Shown here piece by piece: positions 1 through 8,248 of a DNA stretch of 64,000 nt. The first letter of the stretch is position 1; the number at the start of each line of letters is the position of its first letter. The position numbers and the translations under genes were made by a program. Source of the DNA: Verrucomicrobiales bacterium (lineage in GTDB: Bacteria; Verrucomicrobiota; Verrucomicrobiia; Verrucomicrobiales; DEV007). A model generated the notes under the pieces. It did not search any database, was not told the DNA's origin, and was given only the letters and a program-made list of their open reading frames with translations. The DNA is taken from assembly GCA_029213065.1 (NCBI GenBank), contig JARGPH010000004.1, forward strand, positions 163,257-227,256, given 5' to 3'.

Positions 1-604
1 TCCGCCACTCCCAAAACATCTCTTCGCGCGGGGCCATATACTTTTCCAGATCGGCGAAGCTCAGCGGCACATAGTCGCAGGCATCGACGCCGACATCGCG
101 AACGAGATGACGCTGATTTTTCGCATCCTCCTCCTGCAGACGACCGTGAACGTGACCGTAGAGATGCCACGCTCCGTGAAAGGACTTGTCCCAACTCCGC
201 ATCGGGTAGTGATTCAGCCAGATCTTCTTTCCCTGCACTTTAATCATCCCCTGATCGATCGCCCTCGAAAACAGCGCGTCGAAACCGGGCGCATCGTGAT
301 TTCCCCGCACGAAGTTCACTTCCCGGCAGGCGATGCGATCCCGATAGGCAGCGGCCTCCTCCACCGTTCCGAGGCAAAAATCCCCGAGAATCCAGAGAAC
401 GTCGCCGGGAGCAACCCGCTCATTAATAGCGCCGATCAACGCCGCGTCGTGACGGGCAATCGTCTCCCGCGACACCTTCCACCCCGCGCTTTCCCCCTCC
501 GAACATCTATACCTTTCATCATCAGAGAGATAGGGGCGCTGACAATACTTAATGATATTTCCATGTCCGAGATGGAGATCAGAGGTAAACCAGGTTTCAG
601 GCAT
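1..604 (-). CDS. Metallophosphoesterase (calcineurin-like), 3' end cut by window edge
   Basis: Read on the minus strand from an ATG at 604, the frame stays open to the window edge, giving about 201 residues with the C-terminus missing. The metal-binding motifs of calcineurin-like phosphoesterases appear in order: DLHLGHGN near the N-terminus, GDFCLG, RGNHD and GHVHG. This pattern resembles the small cytosolic phosphoesterases of the COG4186 type; the natural substrate is not known for such proteins. It is divergent from the PcfJ-like gene, with about 250 bases between them. I am confident of the fold and not of the substrate. Confidence 0.85.
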   Translation of the reverse strand, partial: MPETWFTSDLHLGHGNIIKYCQRPYLSDDERYRCSEGESAGWKVSRETIARHDAALIGAINERVAPGDVLWILGDFCLGTVEEAAAYRDRIACREVNFVRGNHDAPGFDALFSRAIDQGMIKVQGKKIWLNHYPMRSWDKSFHGAWHLYGHVHGRLQEEDAKNQRHLVRDVGVDACDYVPLSFADLEKYMAPREEMFWEWR

Positions 605-819
605 AGGAGAGCGTGTTAGGGCAAACAAAAAACGAATCAGAAAAATCGATGTAACGTAATCCGGCAATCGAAAAAGCGGGGGTCAGGCAGCATAGCATTG
701 CAATCCGGTTCGGCTTGTCGTTTCATGAGCATCCCGATGCCCTCTTCCGCACAAAGTAGAGCAACGGGGTACTCCTTCACAAACGGATCACTCTGTATTG
801 TAAGGGATTCCCTTGAGGT

Positions 820-859
820 GCGCATCACCGGTTGGCCCGTTCCGCAATCGGTGATGCGC
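820..859. repeat. Perfect 11-bp inverted repeat ahead of the PcfJ-like gene
   Basis: Arms GCGCATCACCG (820-830) and CGGTGATGCGC (849-859) are perfectly complementary with an 18-base loop. The repeat lies in the gap between two divergent genes and its right arm contains the ATG chosen for the PcfJ-like gene. It could be an operator or an RNA hairpin that hides the start codon; the sequence cannot distinguish these. Confidence 0.6.
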
Positions 860-2032
860 CGTGGAACCCCTTTCAGCAGACCTCAGACGAAGTGGGACCC
901 CTTTGTTCCCGAATTTCGCCTCGTACATCCCTATCGACCGGCAAAGAAACAAATCGCGCGAAAGCGGTTTGAGAAGGATCAACTCAGCTTTGATTTCTTT
1001 GACGAAACCTACGCCCCGGGAAAGATCGAACCGACGACACCGGCGCAACGGAAAAAGAAAGCCCTCGATCAGTTCCGGTTTTCACTCCCGAAACCCGTCG
1101 CCCATGTCGTTGAGCCATTCCGGACGCACCAGTGGCCGCTTCTGAGCTTCCTTGCGCATGACGAAGGGGCACTCGACCTCGCCTCGAACAATCCAGCCCT
1201 CGCCTTTTTCCTCGCACAGCGCCTCCGGTGCAATCGCGACCTGATCCAATCGCTCGGCTGCAGTCAGATGCGCCAGCGTGAACTTCTCGACGTGCTCGGG
1301 CTGCCGTCTTCACCCAATGCGGTGAAGCTGTTCCGTAAAATTGCACCGTCCTCACTCAACGGGGACAACTGGCAATCCATCATCGAATTGCTGAAAACCG
1401 AACTCGGCTCCCCCAAGCCGCGCCTCAATCACCTCCCCTCGATCAATTCCGGTGTCGTCGAAATCCTCCTCGATCAGGGTGCCGCCGATGCCGCGCTACC
1501 CTCGCTTCTCATAGAGGTCGCGAAGGACCGGTCCGAAAACTACCGCGGCCGCATCGTTCACCTCATCACGAGCACCCTCCGGATGCAGGACGAGATGCGG
1601 GTCAGCAAAAAATGCGACCGTTTTCCCTCGGTGGAGCGTCTTCGAAGCGTTCACGACGAAGTTTCAGAGAACTACCGCCGTCGTGCCCATAAGTTGACGG
1701 AAGCCTCGCAGCATGAGAGCGATCATTTCCGGAATCCACCCATTCCCGGGATCGCCGGAAAAATTGAACCGGTCACGAGCGCTGCCCAGCTCGTCGACGA
1801 AGGCGAGGCCCAGGGAAACTGCGTCGCGAGCTACGCCTCGAAAGTGCGGGACGGAAATATCTTCATCTACCGGGTCCTCTTCCCGGAGCGCTCCACACTC
1901 TCCATTGTTCGCAGCTCACCCTTCTCCAGTTGGAGAATCGGGGAGCTCGAAGGGCGCTACAATACTGACGCCAGCCCCGAAACCGAAGATTTCGTGCAAG
2001 CCTGGCTCGATCGTCACGGCCAGATCGTCTGA
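854..2032 (+). CDS. PcfJ-like domain protein
   Basis: The frame is open from 698, but the first 50 or so residues look like non-coding sequence, so I chose the ATG at 854 (392 residues); the true start is uncertain. The C-terminal part carries the PcfJ signature: an EGEAQGNCVASYASKV stretch around residues 316-331, then IYRV, a Pro-Glu-Arg-Ser-Thr-Leu segment and RIGELEGRYN. PcfJ was named from a conjugative plasmid of Enterococcus, but chromosomal homologues are widespread and their function is unknown. No PcfK-like or conjugation gene is nearby, so a transfer role is not supported here. The N-terminal two thirds are not recognised. Confidence 0.75.
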   Translation: MRRGTPFSRPQTKWDPFVPEFRLVHPYRPAKKQIARKRFEKDQLSFDFFDETYAPGKIEPTTPAQRKKKALDQFRFSLPKPVAHVVEPFRTHQWPLLSFLAHDEGALDLASNNPALAFFLAQRLRCNRDLIQSLGCSQMRQRELLDVLGLPSSPNAVKLFRKIAPSSLNGDNWQSIIELLKTELGSPKPRLNHLPSINSGVVEILLDQGAADAALPSLLIEVAKDRSENYRGRIVHLITSTLRMQDEMRVSKKCDRFPSVERLRSVHDEVSENYRRRAHKLTEASQHESDHFRNPPIPGIAGKIEPVTSAAQLVDEGEAQGNCVASYASKVRDGNIFIYRVLFPERSTLSIVRSSPFSSWRIGELEGRYNTDASPETEDFVQAWLDRHGQIV

Positions 2033-2134
2033 ATTTCCAACTCACCGGATTACCGCAAACGCGGAGCAAATTGTAAGATTTTTGAACCAAAACCGGTCAA
2101 AGAACGTCTAACAGGTAACTCAAGAAACATCGCT

Positions 2135-2503
2135 ATGAACAAACGAACCTTTTTCAAAACCTCCCTTCTCTCCCTTTCGGCGCTGGCACTTGCTGCTGTC
2201 GCCACGGTTTCCGTTCAGGAAAGCCGTGCAGACTCCGGAGCTCTCAAGATCTACAAATTCGAAGCTGACTGGTGTGGCCCCTGCCAGCAAATGAAGCCGA
2301 TCTTCAAGAAAGTTTCCGGTGACTTCAAAGACGTGACCTTTCAAACCGTCGACGTCGATAAGGATCCGAAAACGACCGAGCGCTTCAACGTCTCAATCCT
2401 TCCCACCGTAATCGCCGTGAAAGACGGTGAAGTGGTCGGCACAACGACCGGATTCAAGAATGCGAACCAGCTGAAGTCCTTCATCAAGAAGCACAACCGC
2501 TAA
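2135..2503 (+). CDS. Secreted thioredoxin-family protein
   Basis: A protein of 122 residues with a signal peptide (basic Asn-Lys-Arg start, hydrophobic Ser/Leu/Ala core to about residue 25) followed by a compact thioredoxin fold. The active site WCGPCQQMKP has its cysteines at 47 and 50, and the conserved cis-proline sits in SILPTVI at residue 90. It should act as a disulfide oxidoreductase in the periplasm or on the membrane surface; the direction of electron flow cannot be read from sequence. It converges on tatC, and a hairpin at 2515-2544 follows its stop codon. Confidence 0.9.
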   Translation: MNKRTFFKTSLLSLSALALAAVATVSVQESRADSGALKIYKFEADWCGPCQQMKPIFKKVSGDFKDVTFQTVDVDKDPKTTERFNVSILPTVIAVKDGEVVGTTTGFKNANQLKSFIKKHNR

Positions 2504-2514
2504 ACCGCACCTCC

Positions 2515-2544
2515 GGAAGGGATACCTCCATCGGTATTCCTTCC
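2515..2544. terminator. Hairpin between convergent thioredoxin and tatC genes
   Basis: GGAAGGGATACC and GGTATTCCTTCC form a 12-bp stem with one G-T pair and a 6-base loop, 11 bases after the thioredoxin stop. No T-run follows on either strand, so it is terminator-like only by position and stability. Confidence 0.5.
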
Positions 2545-2648
2545 CCCTCCAAGGAGTGGCGTGCTTCCAGCCGCCAACACTGCCTTTCCGCCGCACGCAT
2601 TCCGCAAAGGAATCCCGAGCAAGAAAAGCCGGCAGGCACCGCCTCCGA

Positions 2649-4514
2649 TCACCCCAGCATGAGGCGGTGAATCATCGCATTGACCTTGTTCTCGGTCAGA
2701 CCGGGAACAATTTCCAGATCGGTAAAGGTCTCAAAAGGACGATGGTCGATGATGGACTCAGCAAGCTTTTCCCCGATGCCGGGAAGCGACATGAGCTCTT
2801 CCTTTGAAGCGTGGTTCATATCCACGACAGGACCTTCCGGCTCGCAGCCTTCGGAGTCATGAAGGTCATCGTCGAAAGTTGATTCTTCGACAAGGTCATC
2901 CGCGTTCGCGTCGTCTTCGCTCTCGTCATCCCCCTCACCCGGCTCCAAATCCTCCGGCTCAGCGTGATCACTTTCCATCCCCGCTGAGGTCTCTTTTTCT
3001 TTATCCTTATCCTTATCCCCCGCATCGTCTGCGGATTCACCATCCTTGTCAGGCCAATCCTGAACCGGCTCATGCGTCTCCTCACCGTGGTGAGGATCGT
3101 CCTCGTGCCCGTCGTGCCAGTAATGGTCGTCATCGTGCCAGCTCTCGTCGTGCTGGGTGTGATGATCATCGCCGGAGTGATAGGGATCCCCGTGGAAGCT
3201 GTCACGCGCCACCGTTTCAGCACTTCCCGAAACGCCTGAACCGGAGTCGTCGCTCTCAGAATGGTCACTCTCATGATCATAGAGATGCGCGTGCTCCCTT
3301 TCGTATTGCTCGATCTCAGCCTTGTGAATCTCCGCTTTCTCCTCTTCAGAAAGGTCATCGGCCGGCTTCTCGTAAAGGCGCTGCAAGCGCGTCTTACGGG
3401 CCTCTTCCTCGGCACGCGCCTTCTTGTCTTTTCCACGCTCGATGATTGAGGCGATGATAATACAAACCTCGTAGAGGAAAATCATCGGCCCACCCAACAG
3501 TCCCAGTGTCATGATATCCGGAGGCGTCAGGATCGCCGCCGCCACGAGAATGATAATCCACGCATAGGTCCGCGTCGCCCGCATTACCCGCGCCGTGAGC
3601 AGATCCAGCTTCACCAGAATCGTAACCACGACCGGCAGCTGGAAACTGATTCCAAAGACAAGCACCAGCCTCGCGATGAAATTGATGTATTGCCCGATTT
3701 GATAGACACTTTTGCCACCTTTTACCGGTATTATGACCAGCTTGTCGCGCGACTCATCGTAGCGCAGCGCGAAGTTCGAGCCTTCCATCGTTGCAAAGCT
3801 TCCCTGAATGTAGGTTCGAATCTCAGCCTTCATTTCAGGACTCAAGGCTGCTTTAGGCGCTTCGGCCTCAGGTTCCGCCCCTTCTTTTACGGGCGGAATC
3901 AACTGACCGTCAGGTCCAAGCAAAGAGACTTCCCCGATGGGCAGCGCCATTGCCTGAGCCGCCGGATCGGTGCTCCCTATTCGTTCGTTCTCGAACACAT
4001 AGAAAAACTTGAGCGCCACCGGTGCCGCGAGATAAAAAGCAAACGCCACCCCCGCCAGAAAGAGAACAAACCCAACCAGCGAACCGGGAATGATGGTTCG
4101 CTTTTCCACCTGGCGAAGCCCCGGAATGATGAACTGAAAAATAAAGTAAACCGTGAAGGGAAATGAAATGATGATCCCGCAGAAAAAGGACAGCTTCAGC
4201 ATCAGAACAATGAACTCCGGCGGGCTCAGCGTGATCAGATCAAACTTCGTCGAAAGCGGCACTCCCTCGGCGATTTCCGCCATCGGAAGCGTCGCCGGAA
4301 TTTGAATCAACTCGAAAATTTTCTCATTGAAGGTGAAGCAGATAACCGTCGAAACGGCAAGGACTGCGCCGACCTTCATCAGCATCGTTCTCAGATCTTC
4401 GAGATGATCCAGAAACGGCTTCTCATGAGCATCAAAACCTTCATCAGCACCGGGCCGGGCACGGGAAGCTGATTCTCTAATTTGAAACAATTTATCGAAA
4501 GCGGTCTTAAGCAT
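2649..4514 (-). CDS. tatC: TatC with enlarged periplasmic loop, His/Asp-rich tail and C-terminal HHH domain
   Basis: Twin-arginine translocase membrane subunit, 621 residues from the ATG at 4514 (the frame is open 27 codons further). TatC hallmarks are present: HLEDLR near residue 37, SPPEF before helix 2, FIIPGLRQVEKR and six hydrophobic segments ending near residue 360. Ordinary TatC proteins are about 250 residues. Two additions stand out. The loop between helices 3 and 4 has roughly 90 extra residues (about 175-270). After the last helix come a charged coiled-coil-like stretch, a tail with about 16 histidines among Asp/Glu/Ser (about 412-481), a strongly acidic stretch, and a ComEA-like helix-hairpin-helix pair (about 562-621) with LMSLPGIGEKLAESIIDHRP and IVPGLTENKV. 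No tatA or tatB is in the window. The DUF1501 and C26 genes here encode plausible Tat substrates. Confidence 0.92.
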   Translation of the reverse strand: MLKTAFDKLFQIRESASRARPGADEGFDAHEKPFLDHLEDLRTMLMKVGAVLAVSTVICFTFNEKIFELIQIPATLPMAEIAEGVPLSTKFDLITLSPPEFIVLMLKLSFFCGIIISFPFTVYFIFQFIIPGLRQVEKRTIIPGSLVGFVLFLAGVAFAFYLAAPVALKFFYVFENERIGSTDPAAQAMALPIGEVSLLGPDGQLIPPVKEGAEPEAEAPKAALSPEMKAEIRTYIQGSFATMEGSNFALRYDESRDKLVIIPVKGGKSVYQIGQYINFIARLVLVFGISFQLPVVVTILVKLDLLTARVMRATRTYAWIIILVAAAILTPPDIMTLGLLGGPMIFLYEVCIIIASIIERGKDKKARAEEEARKTRLQRLYEKPADDLSEEEKAEIHKAEIEQYEREHAHLYDHESDHSESDDSGSGVSGSAETVARDSFHGDPYHSGDDHHTQHDESWHDDDHYWHDGHEDDPHHGEETHEPVQDWPDKDGESADDAGDKDKDKEKETSAGMESDHAEPEDLEPGEGDDESEDDANADDLVEESTFDDDLHDSEGCEPEGPVVDMNHASKEELMSLPGIGEKLAESIIDHRPFETFTDLEIVPGLTENKVNAMIHRLMLG

Positions 4515-4727
4515 GATGATCGATTTGGACTGTAGCGGAGGGGACTCTAGCCGCAATTTAAGAAACGGCAAAGAGGCGCAAGCAACGGACTGCAATTACG
4601 TATCGCAGAATACTTGCTTATTTTTTCATAAAGACGCTACGCTTGCAGCTTGCATTGAAAAACGGGGGTGATATGTCTTTTATGTTGGATACTCTCCAAA
4701 CATAATAAATACAGTAGATTAAAGACC

Positions 4728-4967
4728 ATGTTCGGTTACGACGAGGACAAGCGGGGCCCCCAGGACGGGCCGATTCACACAGAGAAAATTCTCGCAGATC
4801 GCAAAATTTTCTTTCTGGACCTGAAAGAGAACGACCGCGGCCAGTTCGTGAAAATCACCGAGGATGTACGTGGACGCCGCGATACAATCATGGTTCCAGC
4901 TGAATTTCTCGACGATTTCATCACCGCTCTCCAGGACATCCGCGACGCCTCGGATCTCGAGGATTAG
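4728..4967 (+). CDS. Pur-alpha-like DNA/RNA-binding protein (DUF3276)
   Basis: A 79-residue protein starting MFGYDEDKRG, with the PUR-type beta-strand pattern: KIFFLDLKENDRGQFVKITE, then RRDTIMVPAEFLDDFITAL. It matches the DUF3276/PUR family of small single-strand nucleic-acid-binding proteins known in Bacteroidetes, spirochaetes and relatives. I used the ATG at 4728 because the product then begins at the conserved region; the frame is open from 4668. It sits 75 bases ahead of yicC and may be co-transcribed with yicC-gmk. The promoter region upstream is AT-rich. Confidence 0.8.
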   Translation: MFGYDEDKRGPQDGPIHTEKILADRKIFFLDLKENDRGQFVKITEDVRGRRDTIMVPAEFLDDFITALQDIRDASDLED

Positions 4968-5042
4968 TCTTTCTTTTTCCCCGAAACCGACGACTGCTGC
5001 GACCGGGCATTCCCCCGGCCCTTGAGGAATACCCATACACTT

Positions 5043-5918
5043 ATGAGAAGCATGACCGGATTCGGCCGCGGCGAAGCTGCGGCAAATGGATGGAAGATCG
5101 AGATCGAGCTCTCGGCGGTGAACCGCAAACAATCTGACATCAACGTCAACCTTCCCGGTTCACTCATTGAACTCGAAGCGGAAGTGCGACGTCTCATCGG
5201 CGAAGCCATTTCGCGGGGACGGGTCAACGCCCGCATCAATCTCAACCGCGAAGGCGGAAGCGTCAGCCAGCTCAGCTTCGACGAGGGCCTCGCCGGTCAA
5301 TACGTCGAATCCGTGAAAGCATTTGCTGAAAAAGCGGGGATCGACACTCAGATCGGTGCCGCCGACCTCTTTCGCGCTCCCGGCGTATTCAAACTCGACG
5401 ATGCCCGCGTCTCAGCCGACCAGGTGAAAGACGGCATTTTCTCCGCCCTCGCCGAATCCATCGTCCAGCTCATTAAAATGCAGGAGGAGGAAGGCGCCCA
5501 TCTCCACGACGATCTTTGCAGCCGCATCACCCAAATCGAAAGCGGTGTCGCGGTCGTGAAAGAATTCGCCCCCACCGTACCCGCCTCCTACCGCGAGAAC
5601 CTTCTTAAGCGCCTCAACGAGTCCGGAATCGACTGCGACTTCAGTGACGACCGCATTCTCCGCGAGATCGCCCTCTTCGCCGAGCGCTGCGACATCACCG
5701 AGGAACTCACCCGCATCGACCACCACGTCGCCCAGTTCCGGAAGTACTTCGAAAGTGAAGAACCGACCGGCCGCCCCCTCGATTTTCTCTGCCAGGAACT
5801 CAATCGCGAGTTGAATACGATCGGGAGCAAAGCGAACCACCCCCGCATCGCCCAGGAAATCGTAAACGCCAAAACCGAGCTCGAAAAATTCCGCGAGCAG
5901 ATCCAAAACGTGCAGTAA
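5043..5918 (+). CDS. yicC: YicC/YloC-family endoribonuclease
   Basis: A protein of 291 residues starting MRSMTGFGRGE, the diagnostic N-terminus of the YicC/YloC family. The C-terminal part has the family's DUF1732-type features (EEPTGRPLDFLCQELNRE and NTIGSKANHP). E. coli YicC and B. subtilis YloC are reported to act as endoribonucleases involved in RNA turnover. A TTG at 5022 would add seven residues, but family members begin at MxSMTGFG, so 5043 is preferred. It precedes gmk by 54 bases, the same order as in Firmicutes (yloC...gmk), which supports an operon. Confidence 0.92.
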   Translation: MRSMTGFGRGEAAANGWKIEIELSAVNRKQSDINVNLPGSLIELEAEVRRLIGEAISRGRVNARINLNREGGSVSQLSFDEGLAGQYVESVKAFAEKAGIDTQIGAADLFRAPGVFKLDDARVSADQVKDGIFSALAESIVQLIKMQEEEGAHLHDDLCSRITQIESGVAVVKEFAPTVPASYRENLLKRLNESGIDCDFSDDRILREIALFAERCDITEELTRIDHHVAQFRKYFESEEPTGRPLDFLCQELNRELNTIGSKANHPRIAQEIVNAKTELEKFREQIQNVQ

Positions 5919-5934
5919 AGCGTTTGATCACCGC

Positions 5935-5972
5935 GACCTAACAGGGTTAGGTCATGGACCCAACCCTGTTGA
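5935..5972. repeat. Short palindromic repeat, family C copy 1
   Basis: Overlapping inverted repeats between yicC and gmk: GACCTAAC/GTTAGGTC (8-bp stem, 3-base loop) and AACAGGGTT/AACCCTGTT further out. The CAACCCTGTT core recurs three times at 42619-42712 (copy 2). The element lies just ahead of the gmk start codon, so it would be in its 5' leader. Confidence 0.65.
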
Positions 5973-6614
5973 ATGAACATTCTTGATCTCCAGCGTCGCG
6001 GCTTGCTCTGCGTGGTATCCGGACCTTCGGGTTCAGGGAAGACAACGCTTTGCCGGCGCTTCTCAGACGAAGACAAAGGCGCGACTTACGCGATCTCAGC
6101 GACGACACGCGATCCCCGTGCCGGCGAGGAAAATGGCATCGACTACTTTTTCATGACTCGTGAGGAGTTCGAAACGAAGGCGAGCCGGGGCGAATTTCTC
6201 GAATACGCCGAGGTTCACGGCAATCTCTACGGCACTCTCAAGAGCGAAGTGATCCGCCACATCAGCGAGGGACGGGACGTTCTTATGGATCTCGATGTTC
6301 AGGGCGCTGCGCTGATTCGAAAACAGTCCGACACCCGGATTCAGGAAGCCTTCGTCGACGTTTTCATCCTCCTTCCCGGAGATGAAGAATTGCTGAAACG
6401 TCTCGGCGTTCGCGGAACCGAATCCGAGGAACAGGTCAATCTGCGCCTCCGAAACGCCCACGAAGAGATACGACACTGGCGCGACTATCGCTACACCATC
6501 ATCAGCGAAGACAAGGAGACTGACTTCGCCACCTTCGGCGCGATCATCAACGGCGAACGCCGCCGCTCATCCCGCCTCAAAGAAGGCCCCGCCGATGAGG
6601 CAACGGAGGAATAA
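5973..6614 (+). CDS. gmk: Guanylate kinase
   Basis: GMP + ATP to GDP + ADP, a cytosolic step of guanine nucleotide synthesis. The 213-residue protein carries a P-loop GPSGSGKTT at 17-25, the GMP-binding region with TTRDPRAGEENGIDYFF, and EFLEYAEVHGNLYGT followed by VLMDLDVQGA. Length and motif order are standard. The C-terminus is rich in charged residues. The gene follows yicC and precedes coaC, but no rpoZ is recognisable in the 226 bases between gmk and coaC, where many bacteria have it. Confidence 0.96.
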   Translation: MNILDLQRRGLLCVVSGPSGSGKTTLCRRFSDEDKGATYAISATTRDPRAGEENGIDYFFMTREEFETKASRGEFLEYAEVHGNLYGTLKSEVIRHISEGRDVLMDLDVQGAALIRKQSDTRIQEAFVDVFILLPGDEELLKRLGVRGTESEEQVNLRLRNAHEEIRHWRDYRYTIISEDKETDFATFGAIINGERRRSSRLKEGPADEATEE

Positions 6615-6840
6615 ACCGTCCGATCCGGACGCTCTACCGGAATCATGATCGAAACAGGGATTGAAATCCCTGCCTAAAATAAAGGGTCACTTCGCGACCA
6701 TTTTGAACCCGCGCGAGCCGCCCTCGCTCGAAGAATGATCGCATAGTAGCGGGAAAGATTTGCGCCTCACCGCCCAAGAACCAAGAACCCAAAGAAAAGT
6801 CACCACTTGCGCAAAGCTCCGCTGGAAACGACCTTCCCCC

Positions 6841-7401
6841 GTGAGCAATTCGTCTTCAGGAAAAAACATCGTTCTCGGCGTGACCGGATCCATCGCCGCC
6901 TACAAGGCCGCTGATCTCGTCAGTCGCCTCACCAAAAGCGGGCACGAAGTCCACGTCGTGATGACTAAGGACGCGCAGGAATTCATCACTCCGCTCACGC
7001 TTCAGGTCCTCTCCCGTCAACCGGTCACCACCGATCTCTACGACGAAAAGCAAAACTGGCATCCCGGCCACATCGAGCTCGCCGACAACGCCGATCTTCT
7101 CGTCGTTGCCCCCGCCACTGCCAACCTCGTCGCCCAGTTCGCGAACGGCCTCGCCGGTGACACCCTCGGCGCGATCCACCTCGCAACCCTTGCACCGGTT
7201 CTCATCGCCCCTGCCATGAACGGCAAAATGTGGCAACACCCTGCGACTCAGGCCAACGTCGAAACCCTCAAATCACGCGGCGTTTCCTTTATCGGCCCCG
7301 AAGAAGGGCTCCTCGCCTGCGGCTACGAAGGGATCGGCCGCCTCTGGCCTGTCGAAGGCATCGAAGCCGAAATCGAACGCCTCCTCGCAGAGAAGAGCTA
7401 A
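6841..7401 (+). CDS. coaC: Phosphopantothenoylcysteine decarboxylase (CoaC domain)
   Basis: FMN-dependent decarboxylation of 4'-phosphopantothenoylcysteine to 4'-phosphopantetheine in CoA synthesis. The 186-residue product from a GTG at 6841 shows GVTGSIAAYKAADL (flavin binding), catalytic His77 in PGHIEL, PAMNGKMW (124-131) and the reactive Cys160 in LLACGYEGIGR. The frame is open upstream to 6760, but those residues look non-coding. It ends at a TAA; six bases later the coaB ATG begins in the same reading frame, so the pair equals a CoaBC fusion interrupted by one stop codon. Confidence 0.93.
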   Translation: MSNSSSGKNIVLGVTGSIAAYKAADLVSRLTKSGHEVHVVMTKDAQEFITPLTLQVLSRQPVTTDLYDEKQNWHPGHIELADNADLLVVAPATANLVAQFANGLAGDTLGAIHLATLAPVLIAPAMNGKMWQHPATQANVETLKSRGVSFIGPEEGLLACGYEGIGRLWPVEGIEAEIERLLAEKS

Positions 7402-7407
7402 GCACCG

Positions 7408-8040
7408 ATGCATTTTCTCATCACCGCCGGGCCAACCCGCGAACCGATTGATCCGGTTCGCTATATCAGCAACCACTCGTCGGGAAAAATGGGATACGCC
7501 CTCGCCGAAGCCGCTCTCGCCGCCGGACACGAGGTCACCTTAATCTCAGGCCCCGTGTCTCTCACTCCGCCGGAAAAGGCCACCTTCCTTTCAGTCGAAA
7601 CGGCGCAGGAAATGTTCGATGCGGTCGCCTCACAGATCGCAAAAGCAGAAGTCGCGATCTTTTGTGCCGCCGTCGCTGACTATCGCGTCGCGGAGCAGGC
7701 CGATGAGAAAATTAAGAAATCCTCCGACACCCTCACTCTCGATCTCGTCAAGAATCCTGACATTCTCGGCAGCGCCCGGGGTGCGTTCGGCTTCAACGGC
7801 TTTCTCGTCGGGTTCGCCGCTGAAACCACCGACGTCGAAAAACACGCCATCGGTAAGCTTGAGAAAAAGGGCTGCGACCTCCTCGTCGCCAATGACGTGA
7901 GCCGCAGCGACATCGGATTTGATCATCAGGAAAACGAAGTGATCGCCTTCCATCGCGACGGCCGGAAAACGCCTCTCCCCCGCGCCCTCAAAAGCGAGAT
8001 TGGGAGAGAGCTGATTCGATTAATCGAGGCGTCTATTTGA
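7408..8040 (+). CDS. coaB: Phosphopantothenate-cysteine ligase (CoaB domain)
   Basis: Nucleotide-dependent ligation of 4'-phosphopantothenate and cysteine, the step before CoaC. The 210 residues start MHFLITAGPTREPIDPVRY and contain NHSSGKMGYALA, the CAAVADYRV segment, the substrate-binding KIKKSSDTLTLDLVKNPDIL and GFAAET. In most bacteria this is the C-terminal half of CoaBC. Here it is separate but in frame with coaC across TAA-GCA-CCG-ATG, with no clear Shine-Dalgarno site; it may be translated by re-initiation or, less often, as a readthrough fusion. A 120-bp palindromic repeat follows. Confidence 0.93.
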   Translation: MHFLITAGPTREPIDPVRYISNHSSGKMGYALAEAALAAGHEVTLISGPVSLTPPEKATFLSVETAQEMFDAVASQIAKAEVAIFCAAVADYRVAEQADEKIKKSSDTLTLDLVKNPDILGSARGAFGFNGFLVGFAAETTDVEKHAIGKLEKKGCDLLVANDVSRSDIGFDHQENEVIAFHRDGRKTPLPRALKSEIGRELIRLIEASI

Positions 8041-8050
8041 GGGGCTTGAT

Positions 8051-8173
8051 AGGGCGATATCCCCGGATGTGGCGGCGAGAGCCAACGAGTGGCCGACGAA
8101 GCCGACAGGTCCGTCGCAGCGGAGAGGCAGCGCATTCCACTCGCTTGGCGCTCGCCGCCACACGATTCGCCCT
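8051..8173. repeat. Dispersed imperfect palindrome, family A copy 1
   Basis: Arms 8068-8092 (TGTGGCGGCGAGAGCC...) and 8137-8162 (...GGCGCTCGCCGCCACA) pair almost perfectly around a 44-base centre, with an outer AGGGCGA/TCGCCCT pair. Related copies lie at 28554-28642 and 32361-32463. This copy is reversed relative to the other two. Confidence 0.8.
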
Positions 8174-8248
8174 ACCCGAGCTCCCTTTTCCGCGCATACA
8201 CCCGCGTCAGTGATTGACCCGCAAGATCCGAAGCAATACCTTCCGGCG

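Noticed and set aside
2816-3436. 206-codon frame overlapping the His/Asp-rich tail of TatC
   Set aside because: The Arg/Thr-rich translation is a shifted reading of the acidic tail; the TatC frame is continuous through it.
8069-8248. N-terminal extension of the RND transporter
   Set aside because: The 60 extra codons lie in the palindromic repeat and continue into non-hydrophobic sequence unlike any RND N-terminus.
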